DNA of 64,000 bases from Hyphomicrobiales bacterium (GTDB lineage Bacteria; Pseudomonadota; Alphaproteobacteria; Rhizobiales; Xanthobacteraceae). The position numbers and the translations under genes are program-made. Every line of letters begins with the position of its first letter. The stretch's first letter is position 1. This document shows, one piece after another, positions 53,433-63,457 of the stretch. Location of the stretch: assembly GCA_017305665.1 (NCBI GenBank), contig JAFKKH010000013.1, forward strand, positions 62,001-126,000, read 5' to 3'. The notes beneath the pieces were generated by a model. That model was given only the letters and a program-made list of their open reading frames with translations, was not told the DNA's origin and did no database searches.

Positions 53433-54041
53433 TCATGCTCCCGCAATCAACTCCTCGACCTCGCGCAGCTGTTCCTTACCGAAGAACATCTCGTTGCCGA
53501 CGAAGAACGTTGGAGAGCCGAACGCACCGCGTTCGACGGCGGACTGGGTGTTTTCGATCAGCCGCGCCTTGACGTCGGCATCCTGCGCGCGCGTCAGCAG
53601 TTTGGCGCCATCGAGGCCGGATGCGGTCAGCGCCTTCGCGGCGACTTCAGGATCGTCCATTTTTTTCGGCTCGACCCACATGTGATGGAACGCCGCCTCG
53701 ACGTATTTTTCGAATACGCCTTCGAACTGCGCGGCCACCGCGGCGCGCATCAGATTCAGCGTGTTGACCGGAAAGTTCGGATTCCAGACGTAGGGCTTGA
53801 CCTTGAACCGGCGAACGAAGCGTTCGGTTTCCAGCGCATGGAATTCGCGCTTGTTCTTGACGCCCGCCAGCGTCTCGGCCGGTGACTTGTTGTTGGTGGC
53901 CTTGAAGATGCCGCCGAGCAGGATCGGCACGTATTCGAATTTGGCGCCAGTGCGCTTCTCGATGGCCGGAATCGCCTCGTGGCTGAGAAAGGCGTTCGGG
54001 CTGCCGAAGTCGAACATGAATTGAGGGTTTGTCTGGCTCAC
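53433..54041 (-). CDS. DsbA-fold 2-hydroxychromene-2-carboxylate isomerase-like protein
   Basis: 202 residues. FMFDFGSPNAFLSHEAIPAIEKRTGAKFEYVPILLGGIFKATNN and VERGAFGSPTFFVGNEMFFGKEQLREVEELI match the kappa-GST-like HCCA isomerase family, which acts in naphthalene-type degradation and glutathione-dependent isomerisation. The catalytic Ser position is in FGSPNAF. GTG 54041 with GGAGGC upstream is preferred; the frame continues open further upstream but that is noise. It is the last gene leftward of the MATE gene. Confidence 0.86.
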   Translation of the reverse strand: MSQTNPQFMFDFGSPNAFLSHEAIPAIEKRTGAKFEYVPILLGGIFKATNNKSPAETLAGVKNKREFHALETERFVRRFKVKPYVWNPNFPVNTLNLMRAAVAAQFEGVFEKYVEAAFHHMWVEPKKMDDPEVAAKALTASGLDGAKLLTRAQDADVKARLIENTQSAVERGAFGSPTFFVGNEMFFGKEQLREVEELIAGA

Positions 54042-54139
54042 TTTTGCCTCCGGTCTTTCGCCGGATTGTGGCGCAGGCGGTCTCCGGCGTCCATCCTTTT
54101 TATGATGATAGTAATATATTGATGGAGCCGGAACGGCTG

Positions 54140-55489
54140 TCAGATCAGCCGCCGGATCTCGCGCTTGCGCCAGACCAGCCGATAGAACGCCATCTGCAGC
54201 ACCATCATGGTGCAGAACGCGGCAGGATAGGCGACCCAGACGCCCTCGACGCCGATCCTGTGGCTGAGCACCACCGCGACGGGGACCTCCACTGCGACAA
54301 TCGCCACGATCGACAGCAGCGTCGGCACCAATACCGTGCCGCTGGCGCGCATGGTGGCGGAAAACACGCCGGCCATGCCGAACGGGACCGTGCTCCAGAG
54401 CACGATGAACAGTAGCGTCTGCGCCAGATCGAGCACCTGCGGGTTGGTGATGAACAGTCCGATGATGAGTCGAGACAGCAGATAGCCGAGCGCGACGAGG
54501 CCGCCGGTCAGCAGCAGGTTGAGCCACATCCCGGTGCGGACGATCAAGCCGATCCGCTCGGTATGTCCGGCGCCGATCGCCTGCGCCGCGAAGATCGACG
54601 CAGTGATGGCGATCGAAATCGCCGGGAATTGCACGTAGCCCAGCACCTGGTTGACGGCGCCATAGGCGGCGGTGGCGTCGGAGCCGAACCGGTTGACGAT
54701 ACCGAGCAGCACGATCTCGGCCAGCGACATCACCACGAGCTGGACCGCGGTCGGCAAGCCGATGCGCAACACCTTGCCGAGCAGTTCCCGATCGAAACGC
54801 ATGGCACGGAGCAGCACCGCGTCAGGCGCCAGCGGATGATTCATGTGCCGCATATGCACGCCGAGCCACAGCAGCGTCACGATGGACGAGACCGTGGATG
54901 CGACCGCGGCGCTGGCAACGCCAAGCTGGGGCAACCCGAACCATCCCCGGATCAGTGCGGGCGTCACGACCAGCCCGATCAGGGTCGAGATCGCGAGCGC
55001 CCACAACGGCGTCACAGTATCGCCGACGCCGCGCATCATCGAGGTAGCGAGCAGGAAGGTGAAGGTTGCCGGCATGGTGATCATCATGATGCGCGCATAG
55101 TTCGTGGCGGCATCGAGCACGTTGGGCGGCGTTGCCAGTGCGACCATCAATTCACGCGCGAACAGTCCGCCGCCGACGGCGATCACGCAGCCGCCGATCA
55201 ATGTGAGCATCAACGTCGTTCCGGCGATCGTCTTCACTTTGCTGGTTGCGCGCGCGCCCCAGGCTTGTCCGATCAGCACCGACGAGCCCGCGCCCAGCCC
55301 GATGATGAAAGAGATGAAGAAGAACATCACCGGAAAGAAGATCGAGACGGCCGCGAGTGCGTCGACACCGATCATCTGGCCAAGATAGATGCCGTTGATG
55401 GTGCCGAACAACGCTTGGAGGATATTGCTCAGCATCATCGGCATCAGGAAGGCGACATACGCCCGCCAGAGCGGTTGCTCGGTGGTCAT
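54140..55489 (-). CDS. MATE-family multidrug efflux transporter
   Basis: 449 residues with 12 transmembrane segments, for example LPMMLSNILQALFGTINGIYLGQMIGVDALAAVS and GLGAGSSVLIGQAWGAR, and an internal duplication beginning GLPTAVQLVVMSLAEIVLLGIVNRFG. MATE proteins export cationic drugs or toxins by Na+ or H+ antiport. It is 20 bp downstream of the DUF2239 gene, probably cotranscribed from the promoter around 56090. Substrate unknown. Confidence 0.92.
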   Translation of the reverse strand: MTTEQPLWRAYVAFLMPMMLSNILQALFGTINGIYLGQMIGVDALAAVSIFFPVMFFFISFIIGLGAGSSVLIGQAWGARATSKVKTIAGTTLMLTLIGGCVIAVGGGLFARELMVALATPPNVLDAATNYARIMMITMPATFTFLLATSMMRGVGDTVTPLWALAISTLIGLVVTPALIRGWFGLPQLGVASAAVASTVSSIVTLLWLGVHMRHMNHPLAPDAVLLRAMRFDRELLGKVLRIGLPTAVQLVVMSLAEIVLLGIVNRFGSDATAAYGAVNQVLGYVQFPAISIAITASIFAAQAIGAGHTERIGLIVRTGMWLNLLLTGGLVALGYLLSRLIIGLFITNPQVLDLAQTLLFIVLWSTVPFGMAGVFSATMRASGTVLVPTLLSIVAIVAVEVPVAVVLSHRIGVEGVWVAYPAAFCTMMVLQMAFYRLVWRKREIRRLI

Positions 55490-55509
55490 GCTCTTGGTCC
55501 TTTGAGAGT

Positions 55510-56070
55510 TCAGGCGTCGGCGCCGAAAGCGAGCTTGATGAGATGATCGCGGATGTCCTCCGGCCAGCCCGCGATCAGGCCCGCCAGTCGCCGGCGGTCG
55601 CCGGCAAACAGGGCGCGCGATGCTTCTTCGAAGTTCGGGAAGTTGCCGGCCATGGCCGACATGAAATGATAAGCCGCATCGCGCGCGGCGCGGCTACGAT
55701 CCCTGTCGCCGGTGGCGCGGCGGGTCTCGTCGATCAGCTTGCGCAGCGCAACCGATGCGCCGCCGGGCTGCGCGCTCAGCCAGTCCCAGTGCCGCGGCAG
55801 CAGCGTGACTTCGCGCGCCACAACGCCCAGCTTCGGCCGGCCGCGCCCGCGCGGGGGAATGGATTCGGCAGGGCCTCGCAGCCGCGCGATGATGTCGGCG
55901 TCGCTGCCGCGCAAATCAAAATCGACCGCCCGGCCGGTGGCATCATCGAAAACCAGGATCGGCGGTGTGGTGGCATCGTCGCTGGCATGTTTGACGGCAA
56001 GCGCCACCTCGGCCAATGGCCCAGTGGCGAGACGGTGCGAACCCTGGAAGGCGGTAAAATGGGCGGTCAT
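55510..56070 (-). CDS. DUF2239-family protein
   Basis: 186 residues. TAFQGSHRLATGPLAEVALAVK, ILVFDDATGRAVDFDLRG and GRGRPKLGVVAREVTLLPRHWDWLSAQPGGASVALRKLIDE are the full DUF2239 signature. Function unknown; the RGRGRPK segment and Arg-rich middle suggest nucleic acid contact, which is only a guess. It is divergent from a GST gene across the inverted repeat at 56099, and 20 bp upstream of the MATE gene. Confidence 0.85.
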   Translation of the reverse strand: MTAHFTAFQGSHRLATGPLAEVALAVKHASDDATTPPILVFDDATGRAVDFDLRGSDADIIARLRGPAESIPPRGRGRPKLGVVAREVTLLPRHWDWLSAQPGGASVALRKLIDETRRATGDRDRSRAARDAAYHFMSAMAGNFPNFEEASRALFAGDRRRLAGLIAGWPEDIRDHLIKLAFGADA

Positions 56071-56098
56071 CGGTACAATCCGTGGCGGTGTCGGCAGC

Positions 56099-56142
56099 TT
56101 TTATCCGGGTAAAATTAATCCGTCAATATTACCCGGATAAAA
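56099..56142. promoter_or_regulatory. Perfect 14-bp inverted repeat (TTTTATCCGGGTAA / TTACCCGGATAAAA)
   Basis: The two 14-bp arms at 56099-56112 and 56129-56142 are exact reverse complements with a 16-bp spacer. Each arm contains the near-palindrome TTAtCCGGgTAA, so the site probably binds two dimers of an unidentified regulator. It lies 29 bp from DUF2239 and 92 bp from the GST gene. No regulator gene is adjacent. Confidence 0.65.
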
Positions 56143-56233
56143 TATTTACATTTACAAAACCTGTGTCACACCGGCCTGATCCCGGCGTTGCCGCGAACGC
56201 CGCTACGGGCGGCTGCATTCAGGGACTCCGTTC

Positions 56234-56899
56234 ATGCTGACCGTGCACCATCTCAACAATTCCCGCTCGCAACGCGTGTTGTGGCTGCTCGAAGAAGTCG
56301 GCGTGCCCTACGAGATCGTGCGCTATCAGCGGCAGAAGAACATGCTGGCGCCGCCCGAGCTTCATGTGGTGCATCCGCTCGGCAAGTCGCCCGTCATCAC
56401 CGACGGCGGCAACACCGTCGCCGAGTCGGGCGCGATCATCGAATACATCGTCGGCAACTATGGCGACGGGCGGCTGATCCCGCCGCCGCAGACGCCGGAG
56501 CGGCTGCGCTACACCTATTGGCTGCACTATGCGGAAGGATCGGCGATGCCGCCGCTGCTGATGAAACTGATCTTTTCGCTGATGCCGCGGCGCGCGTCGC
56601 TTCTGATGCGGCCGGTGGTGAATAAGATCGCCGGTCAGGCGCTGGCGACTATCGTCAACCCGCAGCTTCGCCAGCACATGGCCTTCTGGGAAAACGAGCT
56701 AAGCAAGAGCGAGTGGTTCGCCGGCACTGAATTCACCGCCGCCGACATCCAGATGAGCTTTCCGCTCGAAGCGGCCGCGGCGCGCGGCGGTCTCGAGAAC
56801 GGACATCCGAAGGCGACGGCATTCCTTGAGCGCATTCATGCCCGGCCCGCCTATCAGCGCGCGCTCGAGAAGGGCGGGCCGTACAGCGTCGGGAAGTGA
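56234..56899 (+). CDS. Glutathione S-transferase family protein
   Basis: 221 residues. MLTVHHLNNSRSQRVLWLLEEVGVPYEIVRYQ is the thioredoxin-fold start with the active-site Ser in NNSRSQR, followed by HPLGKSPVITDGG and VAESGAIIEYIVGNYGDGRLIP. The C-terminal helical domain ends RPAYQRALEKGG. It conjugates or reduces using glutathione in the cytoplasm; the substrate is unknown. ATG 56234 follows AGGGA. It is divergent from DUF2239 across the inverted repeat. Confidence 0.9.
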   Translation: MLTVHHLNNSRSQRVLWLLEEVGVPYEIVRYQRQKNMLAPPELHVVHPLGKSPVITDGGNTVAESGAIIEYIVGNYGDGRLIPPPQTPERLRYTYWLHYAEGSAMPPLLMKLIFSLMPRRASLLMRPVVNKIAGQALATIVNPQLRQHMAFWENELSKSEWFAGTEFTAADIQMSFPLEAAAARGGLENGHPKATAFLERIHARPAYQRALEKGGPYSVGK

Positions 56900-56908
56900 A
56901 GCGCCGCT

Positions 56909-58309
56909 CTATTGCTTTTCAGTCGCCGCCATGACCTCGGTGATGAGCTGTGCGAGCCCGGCAATGTCGCCGGTTGGATCGGTGGCGTCGCCGAGGCGAA
57001 CGATGACGAGCTGCTGCGTCGGCAGGATCACGATGCGCTGGCCGAGGTCGCCCGAAGCCAAAAACGCGTTGCGCGGAACGCCCTTGCTGGCGAGAAAATC
57101 CGCGATCGCTCCGTGACCGCGTAGCGTCCAGAATCCCGCGCCGTAATCGGTGCCGGGCGTGGCGCTCGCGGAGAAGCCGACCCACTCGCCTTGCAGAAAA
57201 CGCGTGCCGCCGAGAACGCCGTCATCGAGATAGAGCAGGCCGAAGCGCGCCCAGTCGCGGGCGCTCGCCGACATGTAGCTCGAACCCTGTAAGGTCCCGA
57301 CGCCGTCGAATTCCAGCATCACCGTGGTCATGCCGAGCGGATTGAACAATTCGCGCCAGGCGAACCGCAACGACTTCTCCGGTCCGCCGGTACCATCGCG
57401 GATGATCTTCGCCAGGATTTGCGTGCTCGGACTGCTGTAGGCCCAGCGCGTTCCCGGCGGCGCAATCAACTTGGCCTTGATCGCGAAAGCCGCCATGTCG
57501 TTGTGCAAGTAGACCATCCGGCTCGACGGATCGAAGCCGCTGTCGGTCTCGTCGAGGTCGAGGCCGGTCGTCATCCGCATCAGATGTTCGACTTCGATTG
57601 TGCTGCGCGGATCGCCGTGACCGTGCCATTCCGCGATCGGCGCAGGGAAGGACGGCGTGACGATGCCTTTCCGGGTCATCACTCCGATCAGCGCATTGAT
57701 CACGGATTTGGTAAGCGAGTAGCCGGGCAGCGGCGTGTCGATGTTGATACCTTTGGCATAGCGTTCGGCGATCACCGTGCCGTCCTTCAAGATGACGACG
57801 GCCTTGGTGCGCCGGAGCGGCGCTCCCGGCCGTTCCTCGAATGCATGATCGAGCGCGGATTTGAGCCGGGGATCCGTGGGCGCCACGACGTCCGGTCCCG
57901 CAATATCGCCAAGCAGTGGCGGCTTGAGCGGCTTCCTCAGCGCATCGATATCGCTGCGGAGAAGATAGGGCGGTGCGCCGTGATGGAGCACGCAACCCTG
58001 CGCGTTGTAAAAGGCGGCGTGACTTGGGAACGCACCGAGCAACGAGGTGTCGATCGCGCTGGCGGCACGATCGACAGAGAACCGCAACAGCGGGCGCAAT
58101 AGTCGCACGCCAGCGCGGGCGGTGACTTCGTCGAACGAGGTTTCGGGATCGAGGCCAGAAACGAAGACCTTGTCGCAGACGTTGTGCGCGACGACCGCGG
58201 TCGCGACCCGCAACGCCAGATCCGGTCGCAGTCTGTTGAAGGCGACCGTGCCTGCACCCGCAACGATGACGATCGCTGCCGCGATCAGTCCTTTACGTCC
58301 AATCGTCAT
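56909..58309 (-). CDS. Serine hydrolase (beta-lactamase/penicillin-binding fold)
   Basis: 466 residues. An N-terminal membrane anchor or signal (GLIAAAIVIVAGAGTVAF) precedes a class C-like beta-lactamase fold. The SxxK motif is in YSLTKSVINALIG and the Tyr motif in WAYSSPSTQILAKI, with HGHGDPR upstream. Substrate unknown; such periplasmic hydrolases include esterases and D-aminopeptidases. ATG 58309 is chosen over 58384. It ends 10 bp from the convergent GST stop and starts 26 bp after the ggt gene. Confidence 0.86.
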   Translation of the reverse strand: MTIGRKGLIAAAIVIVAGAGTVAFNRLRPDLALRVATAVVAHNVCDKVFVSGLDPETSFDEVTARAGVRLLRPLLRFSVDRAASAIDTSLLGAFPSHAAFYNAQGCVLHHGAPPYLLRSDIDALRKPLKPPLLGDIAGPDVVAPTDPRLKSALDHAFEERPGAPLRRTKAVVILKDGTVIAERYAKGINIDTPLPGYSLTKSVINALIGVMTRKGIVTPSFPAPIAEWHGHGDPRSTIEVEHLMRMTTGLDLDETDSGFDPSSRMVYLHNDMAAFAIKAKLIAPPGTRWAYSSPSTQILAKIIRDGTGGPEKSLRFAWRELFNPLGMTTVMLEFDGVGTLQGSSYMSASARDWARFGLLYLDDGVLGGTRFLQGEWVGFSASATPGTDYGAGFWTLRGHGAIADFLASKGVPRNAFLASGDLGQRIVILPTQQLVIVRLGDATDPTGDIAGLAQLITEVMAATEKQ

Positions 58310-58334
58310 AGGTGCTCGTGTCGCCCGCTGCCTC

Positions 58335-60080
58335 TCATTCGCCAGCGGCCTCCGCGCCACGCGTTCGCGGATCCGGCGCGCCAAAAATTCTAGCCGGCGT
58401 CACGGCAATGGAATTGGCCGAGGTTTGCCCCATCGGCGCAACGACGGTATGACCTCTCGCCCGCAATCCCGCGATCACCTCGTCGGAGAATCCGTGCTCG
58501 ACGCGGACTTCATCCGGCAGCCACTGATGATGCAGCCGCGGCGCCGAGACCGCCGCTTCAACATCCATCTTGTAGTCGAGCACATCGACGATCACCTGCA
58601 GCACGGTCGAGATGATGCGGCTGCCGCCGGGGGATCCCGTCACCAGCACCGGCTTGCCGTCCTTCAGCACGATGGTCGGCGTCATCGAGGAGAGCGGACG
58701 TTTGCCCGGTCCGGGCAGGTTGGCTTCAAAGCCGACAAGGCCGAAGGCGTTGGACGCGCCAGGGGCGGCCGTGAAATCGTCGAGCTCATTGTTGAGCAGA
58801 ACGCCGGTACCTCCGGCGACAAGGCCGACGCCGTAGGGAAAGTTGAGCGTGTAGGTATTGCTGACAGCATTGCCGTCAGTATCGACGACCGAGAAGTGCG
58901 TAGTGTTGTGTCCCTCGTGAGGTGTCGGTACGGCTGTCATGATGTCGCCGGACGGCGTTGCTCTCGCTGTGTCAATGGTGGCACGCTGCTTCGCCGCATA
59001 GTCCTTCGCCAGCAGCGTCGCGAGTGGTGCCTTCACGAAGGCGGGATCGCCGAGATAGCGCGCGCGGTCGGCATAGGCCCGCTTCATCGCCTCGATCAAA
59101 AGATGCAGCGACTTCACCGAGCCTTGCTGCAGCGAGGGCATTGGAAAGCCTTCGAGGATATTCAGCGATTCGATCAGGACGGTCCCGCCCGACGATGGCA
59201 GCGGCATCGAGATGATGTCATAGCCGCGATAGCTGCCGCGCACCGGCTCGCGGACGATGGCCCGATAGGATTTCAGATCGGCCGGCGTCATGATGCCGCC
59301 GGCCGATCGAACGCCATTCGCGAGCTTGTCGGCGACGGCGCCTTCGTAGAAGCCGCGCGGCCCCTGTTCGGCAATCGCCGTCAGCGTCGCGGCGAGATCG
59401 CTCTGGACCAGCACGTCGCCGTCGCGCAGGGCAGTGCCGTCAGCGCGCGAGAACACGCGCAGCGACGACGGCCACGGCCCGATGCGCCGCCGCCAGAACG
59501 CCATGGTGTCGGAAAGATCGTCAGCAATTGGAAAACCATCGCGCGCCAGCGCAATCGCAGGCTTGAGCAGATCGGCCAGCGAGAACTTGCCGGAGCCGTA
59601 TTTCTCCAGTGCCAGCGTGAGTCCAGCGACCGTGCCGGGCACGCCGATGCCGAGCGCCGAATCGCGGGATTTTGCCGGGTCTGGTTTGCCGTCGGCGCTC
59701 AGGAACATATCGCGGGTGGCGGCTGCCGGCGCGGTCTCTCGGTAATCGATGGCGACGTTCCGGTTGCCGTCGGCGAGATGGATCATCATGAAGCCGCCAC
59801 CGCCGATGTTGCCGGCGCGGGGATAGGTGACCGCCATGGCGAAGCCGGTCGCGACGGCCGCATCGACCGCGTTACCGCCCTGCTTAAGAATGTCGGCGCC
59901 GATTCTTGCCGCGAGCTTCTCCTGTGCCACCACCATGCCGTGTTTGGCCGCGACCGCATTCGGCATGTCTGGTGCCGGTGCGCGCCCGCCGCGAAAATCC
60001 TGCGCGGCCACGGGACCGCCCGCGACAATGAGCGCGAGGATGGCGAAGATGGTACGGCGGTTCGGCAGGTAGCGAATCAT
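58335..60080 (-). CDS. ggt: Gamma-glutamyltransferase (periplasmic)
   Basis: 581 residues. A signal peptide (AILALIVAGGPVAAQ) precedes the Ntn-hydrolase precursor. The autoprocessing and nucleophile Thr lies in GHNTTHFSVVDTDGNAVSNT, and GSPGGSRIISTVLQVIVDVLDYKMDVEAAVSAPRLHHQ contains the conserved C-terminal region. The enzyme cleaves glutathione and gamma-glutamyl amides in the periplasm. It lies next to a serine hydrolase and divergent from an MFS transporter gene. Confidence 0.94.
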   Translation of the reverse strand: MIRYLPNRRTIFAILALIVAGGPVAAQDFRGGRAPAPDMPNAVAAKHGMVVAQEKLAARIGADILKQGGNAVDAAVATGFAMAVTYPRAGNIGGGGFMMIHLADGNRNVAIDYRETAPAAATRDMFLSADGKPDPAKSRDSALGIGVPGTVAGLTLALEKYGSGKFSLADLLKPAIALARDGFPIADDLSDTMAFWRRRIGPWPSSLRVFSRADGTALRDGDVLVQSDLAATLTAIAEQGPRGFYEGAVADKLANGVRSAGGIMTPADLKSYRAIVREPVRGSYRGYDIISMPLPSSGGTVLIESLNILEGFPMPSLQQGSVKSLHLLIEAMKRAYADRARYLGDPAFVKAPLATLLAKDYAAKQRATIDTARATPSGDIMTAVPTPHEGHNTTHFSVVDTDGNAVSNTYTLNFPYGVGLVAGGTGVLLNNELDDFTAAPGASNAFGLVGFEANLPGPGKRPLSSMTPTIVLKDGKPVLVTGSPGGSRIISTVLQVIVDVLDYKMDVEAAVSAPRLHHQWLPDEVRVEHGFSDEVIAGLRARGHTVVAPMGQTSANSIAVTPARIFGAPDPRTRGAEAAGE

Positions 60081-60187
60081 GCGTTACTCCGCGAAGGGCT
60101 GCGGTCGTTCTGTCACTGGAACAATGCTATAGGGATTTCTGGCCCACGCGGAAAAACACCTCCGTGATTCGGCGGAGTATTTCGAGG

Positions 60188-61576
60188 ATGACGGCAACGG
60201 TATCGATCCCAATCAACACGGATATGCAGACACAATATCCGGATCGCGCTGCCGTCGTGAGTTGGATTATGTTCGACTGGGCGGCGCAGCCCTATTTCAC
60301 GCTAATCACGACATTCGTCTTCGCGCCTTATTTTGCGACCTTCGTGGCGGCGACGCCGGCCGAGGGACAATCGTTATGGGGCTTTGCGACCGGAGCGGCC
60401 GGCATCGTGATCGCGCTGGCGTCACCGGTGTTGGGTGCCATTGCCGACGCCAGCGGGCGGCGCAAGCCGTGGATCGCCGCGTTTGGTGCGCTGCTGGTGG
60501 TCGGCTCCAGCTTGATGTGGATCGGCAAGCCCGGCGATCCCAGCGTAATTCCGCCGCTGCTGATTGCCTATGCCATTGCCACCGTGGGCGTCGAGTTCGC
60601 GACCGTGTTCAACAACGCGATGATGCCGTCGCTGGTGCCGCCGGAGAAGATCGGCCGTCTGTCCGGCACCGGCTGGGCCACCGGCTACATCGGCGGCATC
60701 CTCAGCCTGATCCTGGTGCTTGGCTTCCTCGCGGCCAATCCGGACACCGGCCGTACGCTGTTCGGCTTCGCGCCGTTGTTCGGTCTCGATCCCGTCACCC
60801 ATCAGGGCGACCGCATCACCGGGCCGCTGACCGCGATCTGGTTCATCGTCTTTGTGTTGCCGATGTTTCTGCTGACGCCGGACTTTCCGGCCAAGCGTCC
60901 GGTGCACCTCGCTATACGCGAGGGGCTGTCGGAATTGCGCACGACGGTTGGCGAATTGCCAAAGCATCGCTCGATGGCGGCATTCCTGCTCGCCAACATG
61001 ATCTATACCGATGGACTGGTGTCGCTGTTCGCATTCGGCGGCATCTATGCAGCGGGAACGTTCGGCTGGCACACCATCCAGATCGGGACTTTCGGCATCC
61101 TGCTCGCGATCGCCGGCACGCTCGGTGCCTGGATCGGCGGCAAGCTCGACGATCGGCTGGGGCCGAAATTCGTCATTGCCGCGAGCATGGTCGTGCTGCT
61201 GTCGGCGATCGTCGCGATCTTGCTGGTCGATAAGGATTCGATCCTGTTCATGAAGGTTGCGCCACCCGTGCCCGGGGGTGGACTGTTCGCGGCACCGGCG
61301 GAGAAGGCCTACCTCATTCTTGGCTGCCTGATCGGCGGAGCCGGCGGGCCGCTGCAGGCGGCCTCGCGGACGCTTCTGATCCGGATGGCGCCGAAGGATC
61401 GCATCGCGCAGTTCTTCGGGCTGTTCGCGCTGACCGGGAAGGTGACGTCGTTCATCGGCCCGCTGCTGGTCGGACTTATCACCGCGCTCACCGCCAGCCA
61501 GAAGGCGGGCATGGCGGTGCTGGTGCTGTTCTTCCTGGCCGGACTTCTGCTGCTGTCGCGGGTGCGGGAGAATTGA
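60188..61576 (+). CDS. MFS transporter, UMF1/Atg22-like
   Basis: 462 residues with about 12 transmembrane segments. SWIMFDWAAQPYFTLITTFVFAPYF and FVAATPAEGQSLWGFATGAAGIVIALASPVLGAIADASGRRKPWI match UMF1-type facilitators related to Atg22. The substrate is unknown, perhaps small peptides or sugars. ATG 60188 is one of several candidate starts; 60224 is the next and 60164 the earliest. Divergent from ggt across 107 bp, which may suggest a link to gamma-glutamyl products. Confidence 0.88.
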   Translation: MTATVSIPINTDMQTQYPDRAAVVSWIMFDWAAQPYFTLITTFVFAPYFATFVAATPAEGQSLWGFATGAAGIVIALASPVLGAIADASGRRKPWIAAFGALLVVGSSLMWIGKPGDPSVIPPLLIAYAIATVGVEFATVFNNAMMPSLVPPEKIGRLSGTGWATGYIGGILSLILVLGFLAANPDTGRTLFGFAPLFGLDPVTHQGDRITGPLTAIWFIVFVLPMFLLTPDFPAKRPVHLAIREGLSELRTTVGELPKHRSMAAFLLANMIYTDGLVSLFAFGGIYAAGTFGWHTIQIGTFGILLAIAGTLGAWIGGKLDDRLGPKFVIAASMVVLLSAIVAILLVDKDSILFMKVAPPVPGGGLFAAPAEKAYLILGCLIGGAGGPLQAASRTLLIRMAPKDRIAQFFGLFALTGKVTSFIGPLLVGLITALTASQKAGMAVLVLFFLAGLLLLSRVREN

Positions 61577-61578
61577 TC

Positions 61579-61688
61579 CGTCATCGCCGGCATAGCCGTT
61601 CGAAGAACGGCGTCGCTTCGCTCGCCTATGACCCGGCAACCATCTTTCAAGAAGGCAGATGGATACGCGGGTCGAGCCCGCGTATGAC
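61579..61688. repeat. REP-like palindromic element, family D
   Basis: A region beginning CGTCATCGCCGGCATAGCC and ending ATACGCGGGTCGAGCCCGCGTATGACA contains nested inverted repeats (ACGCGGG/CCCGCGT and outer CGTCAT/ATGAC-type arms). It lies between the MFS gene and the convergent purH. Confidence 0.65.
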
Positions 61689-61707
61689 ATTTAACATTGA
61701 GACAAGC

Positions 61708-63300
61708 TCAATGCCGGAAATGCCGGAAGCCGGTGAACACCATGGCGATGCCATGTTCGTCGGCGGCCTTGATGACTTCCTCGTCGCGCATGGAGCCGCC
61801 GGGCTGGATCACCGCGGTGGCGCCCGCCTCGATGCAAGCCAGCATACCGTCGGCGAACGGGAAGAACGCATCGGATGCGACGACTGAGCCTTTGGTCAGC
61901 GGCTGCGCCAGCTTCAGTTCGCGCGCCGCGTCTTCGGCCTTGCGTGCGGCGATGCGCGCGGAGTCGACCCGGCTCATCTGGCCCGCGCCAATGCCGACGG
62001 TGGCGAGGTCCTTGGCATAGATGATGGTGTTCGACTTGACGTGCTTGGCGACACGGAAGGCAAACCGCAGGTCGCGCATTTCGGTGTCGGTCGGCGCGCG
62101 CTTGGTCGCGACCTTCAGCGGCATGTCCTCGACCACGGCGTTGTCGCGGCTCTGCACCAGAAGACCGCCAGCGACAGTCTTGGCGGTCAGGCCGCGCGCG
62201 CGGGGATCGGGCAGGCTGCCGGCGAGCAGCAGGCGCAGGTTCTTGCGCTTGCCGATGATCGCGATCGCGTCTTCGGTCGCATCGGGTGCGATGATGACTT
62301 CCGTGAAGATGCCGGCCACGGCATTCGCCGCATCAGCATCGAGCGTGCGGTTGAACGCGATGATGCCGCCGTAGGCCGAAGTCGAATCGCAGGCCAGCGC
62401 CTTGCGATAGGCGTCGGCGAGATCGGTGCCTTCCGCAACGCCGCAGGGGTTGGCGTGCTTGACGATGACGCAGGCCGCGGTGCGTTTCGCATCGAACTCC
62501 GCAACAGCTTCATAAGCCGCGTCGGTGTCGTTGATGTTGTTGTAAGAAAGTTCCTTGCCTTGCAACTGCCGCGCGGTGGAGACGCCGGCCCGATGATCGG
62601 GCGTGCGATAGAACGCGGCGGTCTGGTGAGGGTTTTCGCCATAACGCAGCGTCTGTGCGAGGCGGCCGCCGATGGCGCGATAGTCCGGCGCCTCTGTTGC
62701 AAGCTGCACGGCGAACCAGTTGGAGATCGCGGCGTCATAGGCGGCGGTGCGGGCGTAGGCCTTCGCGGCGAGGCGCTTGCGCAGCGTCAGCGTGGTCGCC
62801 CCCTTGTTGGCGGCGAGTTCGTCGAGCACCGCCTGATAGTCCTGCGGCTCGACCACGACTGCGACATCGTCGTGATTCTTGGCGGCGGCGCGGATCATCG
62901 CGGGACCGCCGATGTCGATATTCTCGATGCAGTCCTCGTAACCGGCGCCTTTGTCGACGGTCGCCTCGAACGGGTAGAGGTTCACGATCAAAAGATCGAT
63001 CGGCGCGATGCCGTGATCCTTCATCGCCTTGGCGTGGTCGGCATTGTCGCGGATCGCGAGCAGCCCGCCGTGCACCTTCGGATGCAAGGTCTTGACCCGG
63101 CCATCCATCATTTCCGGAAAGCCGGTGAGATCGGAGACGTCGCTGACCTTCAGCCCCGCTGCGGCGATCGCCTTGGCGGTGCCGCCGGTGGAAACCAGAT
63201 CGATGCCGTGCGCGGCCAGCGCGCGGGCGAATTCGATCAGGCCGGTCTTGTCGGAAACGGAAAGCAGTGCGCGGGTCACGCGGCGCGGATGGTCGGTCAT
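61708..63300 (-). CDS. purH: Bifunctional AICAR transformylase / IMP cyclohydrolase
   Basis: 530 residues. The N-terminal MGS-like IMP cyclohydrolase domain begins [36 protein letters not shown], and the AICAR transformylase domain has [14 protein letters not shown] with the catalytic Lys-His-Asn set, then [13 protein letters not shown]. These are the last two steps of de novo purine synthesis in the cytoplasm. The frame stays open to 63567, but the enzyme's usual N-terminus begins at ATG 63300. Confidence 0.97.
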   Translation of the reverse strand: MTDHPRRVTRALLSVSDKTGLIEFARALAAHGIDLVSTGGTAKAIAAAGLKVSDVSDLTGFPEMMDGRVKTLHPKVHGGLLAIRDNADHAKAMKDHGIAPIDLLIVNLYPFEATVDKGAGYEDCIENIDIGGPAMIRAAAKNHDDVAVVVEPQDYQAVLDELAANKGATTLTLRKRLAAKAYARTAAYDAAISNWFAVQLATEAPDYRAIGGRLAQTLRYGENPHQTAAFYRTPDHRAGVSTARQLQGKELSYNNINDTDAAYEAVAEFDAKRTAACVIVKHANPCGVAEGTDLADAYRKALACDSTSAYGGIIAFNRTLDADAANAVAGIFTEVIIAPDATEDAIAIIGKRKNLRLLLAGSLPDPRARGLTAKTVAGGLLVQSRDNAVVEDMPLKVATKRAPTDTEMRDLRFAFRVAKHVKSNTIIYAKDLATVGIGAGQMSRVDSARIAARKAEDAARELKLAQPLTKGSVVASDAFFPFADGMLACIEAGATAVIQPGGSMRDEEVIKAADEHGIAMVFTGFRHFRH

Positions 63301-63457
63301 GAGCAAGATCCTCTGTCTGAAGGAGTACCTATGCCCAGGCGCGCGGCGGATATGTCCCGCGCTTCCCGATGGTGCTCCATCCAAGGTCGCCAGTCGCGCG
63401 AGCAAGGGCTCGTTAGCAGCTTTCGGTGCCCTCCACAACGACTGGATAGGGCCCGCG

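Noticed and set aside
58047..60167. A 706-codon open frame on the plus strand
   Set aside because: It is antisense to ggt and the serine hydrolase, with repetitive composition and no family motif.
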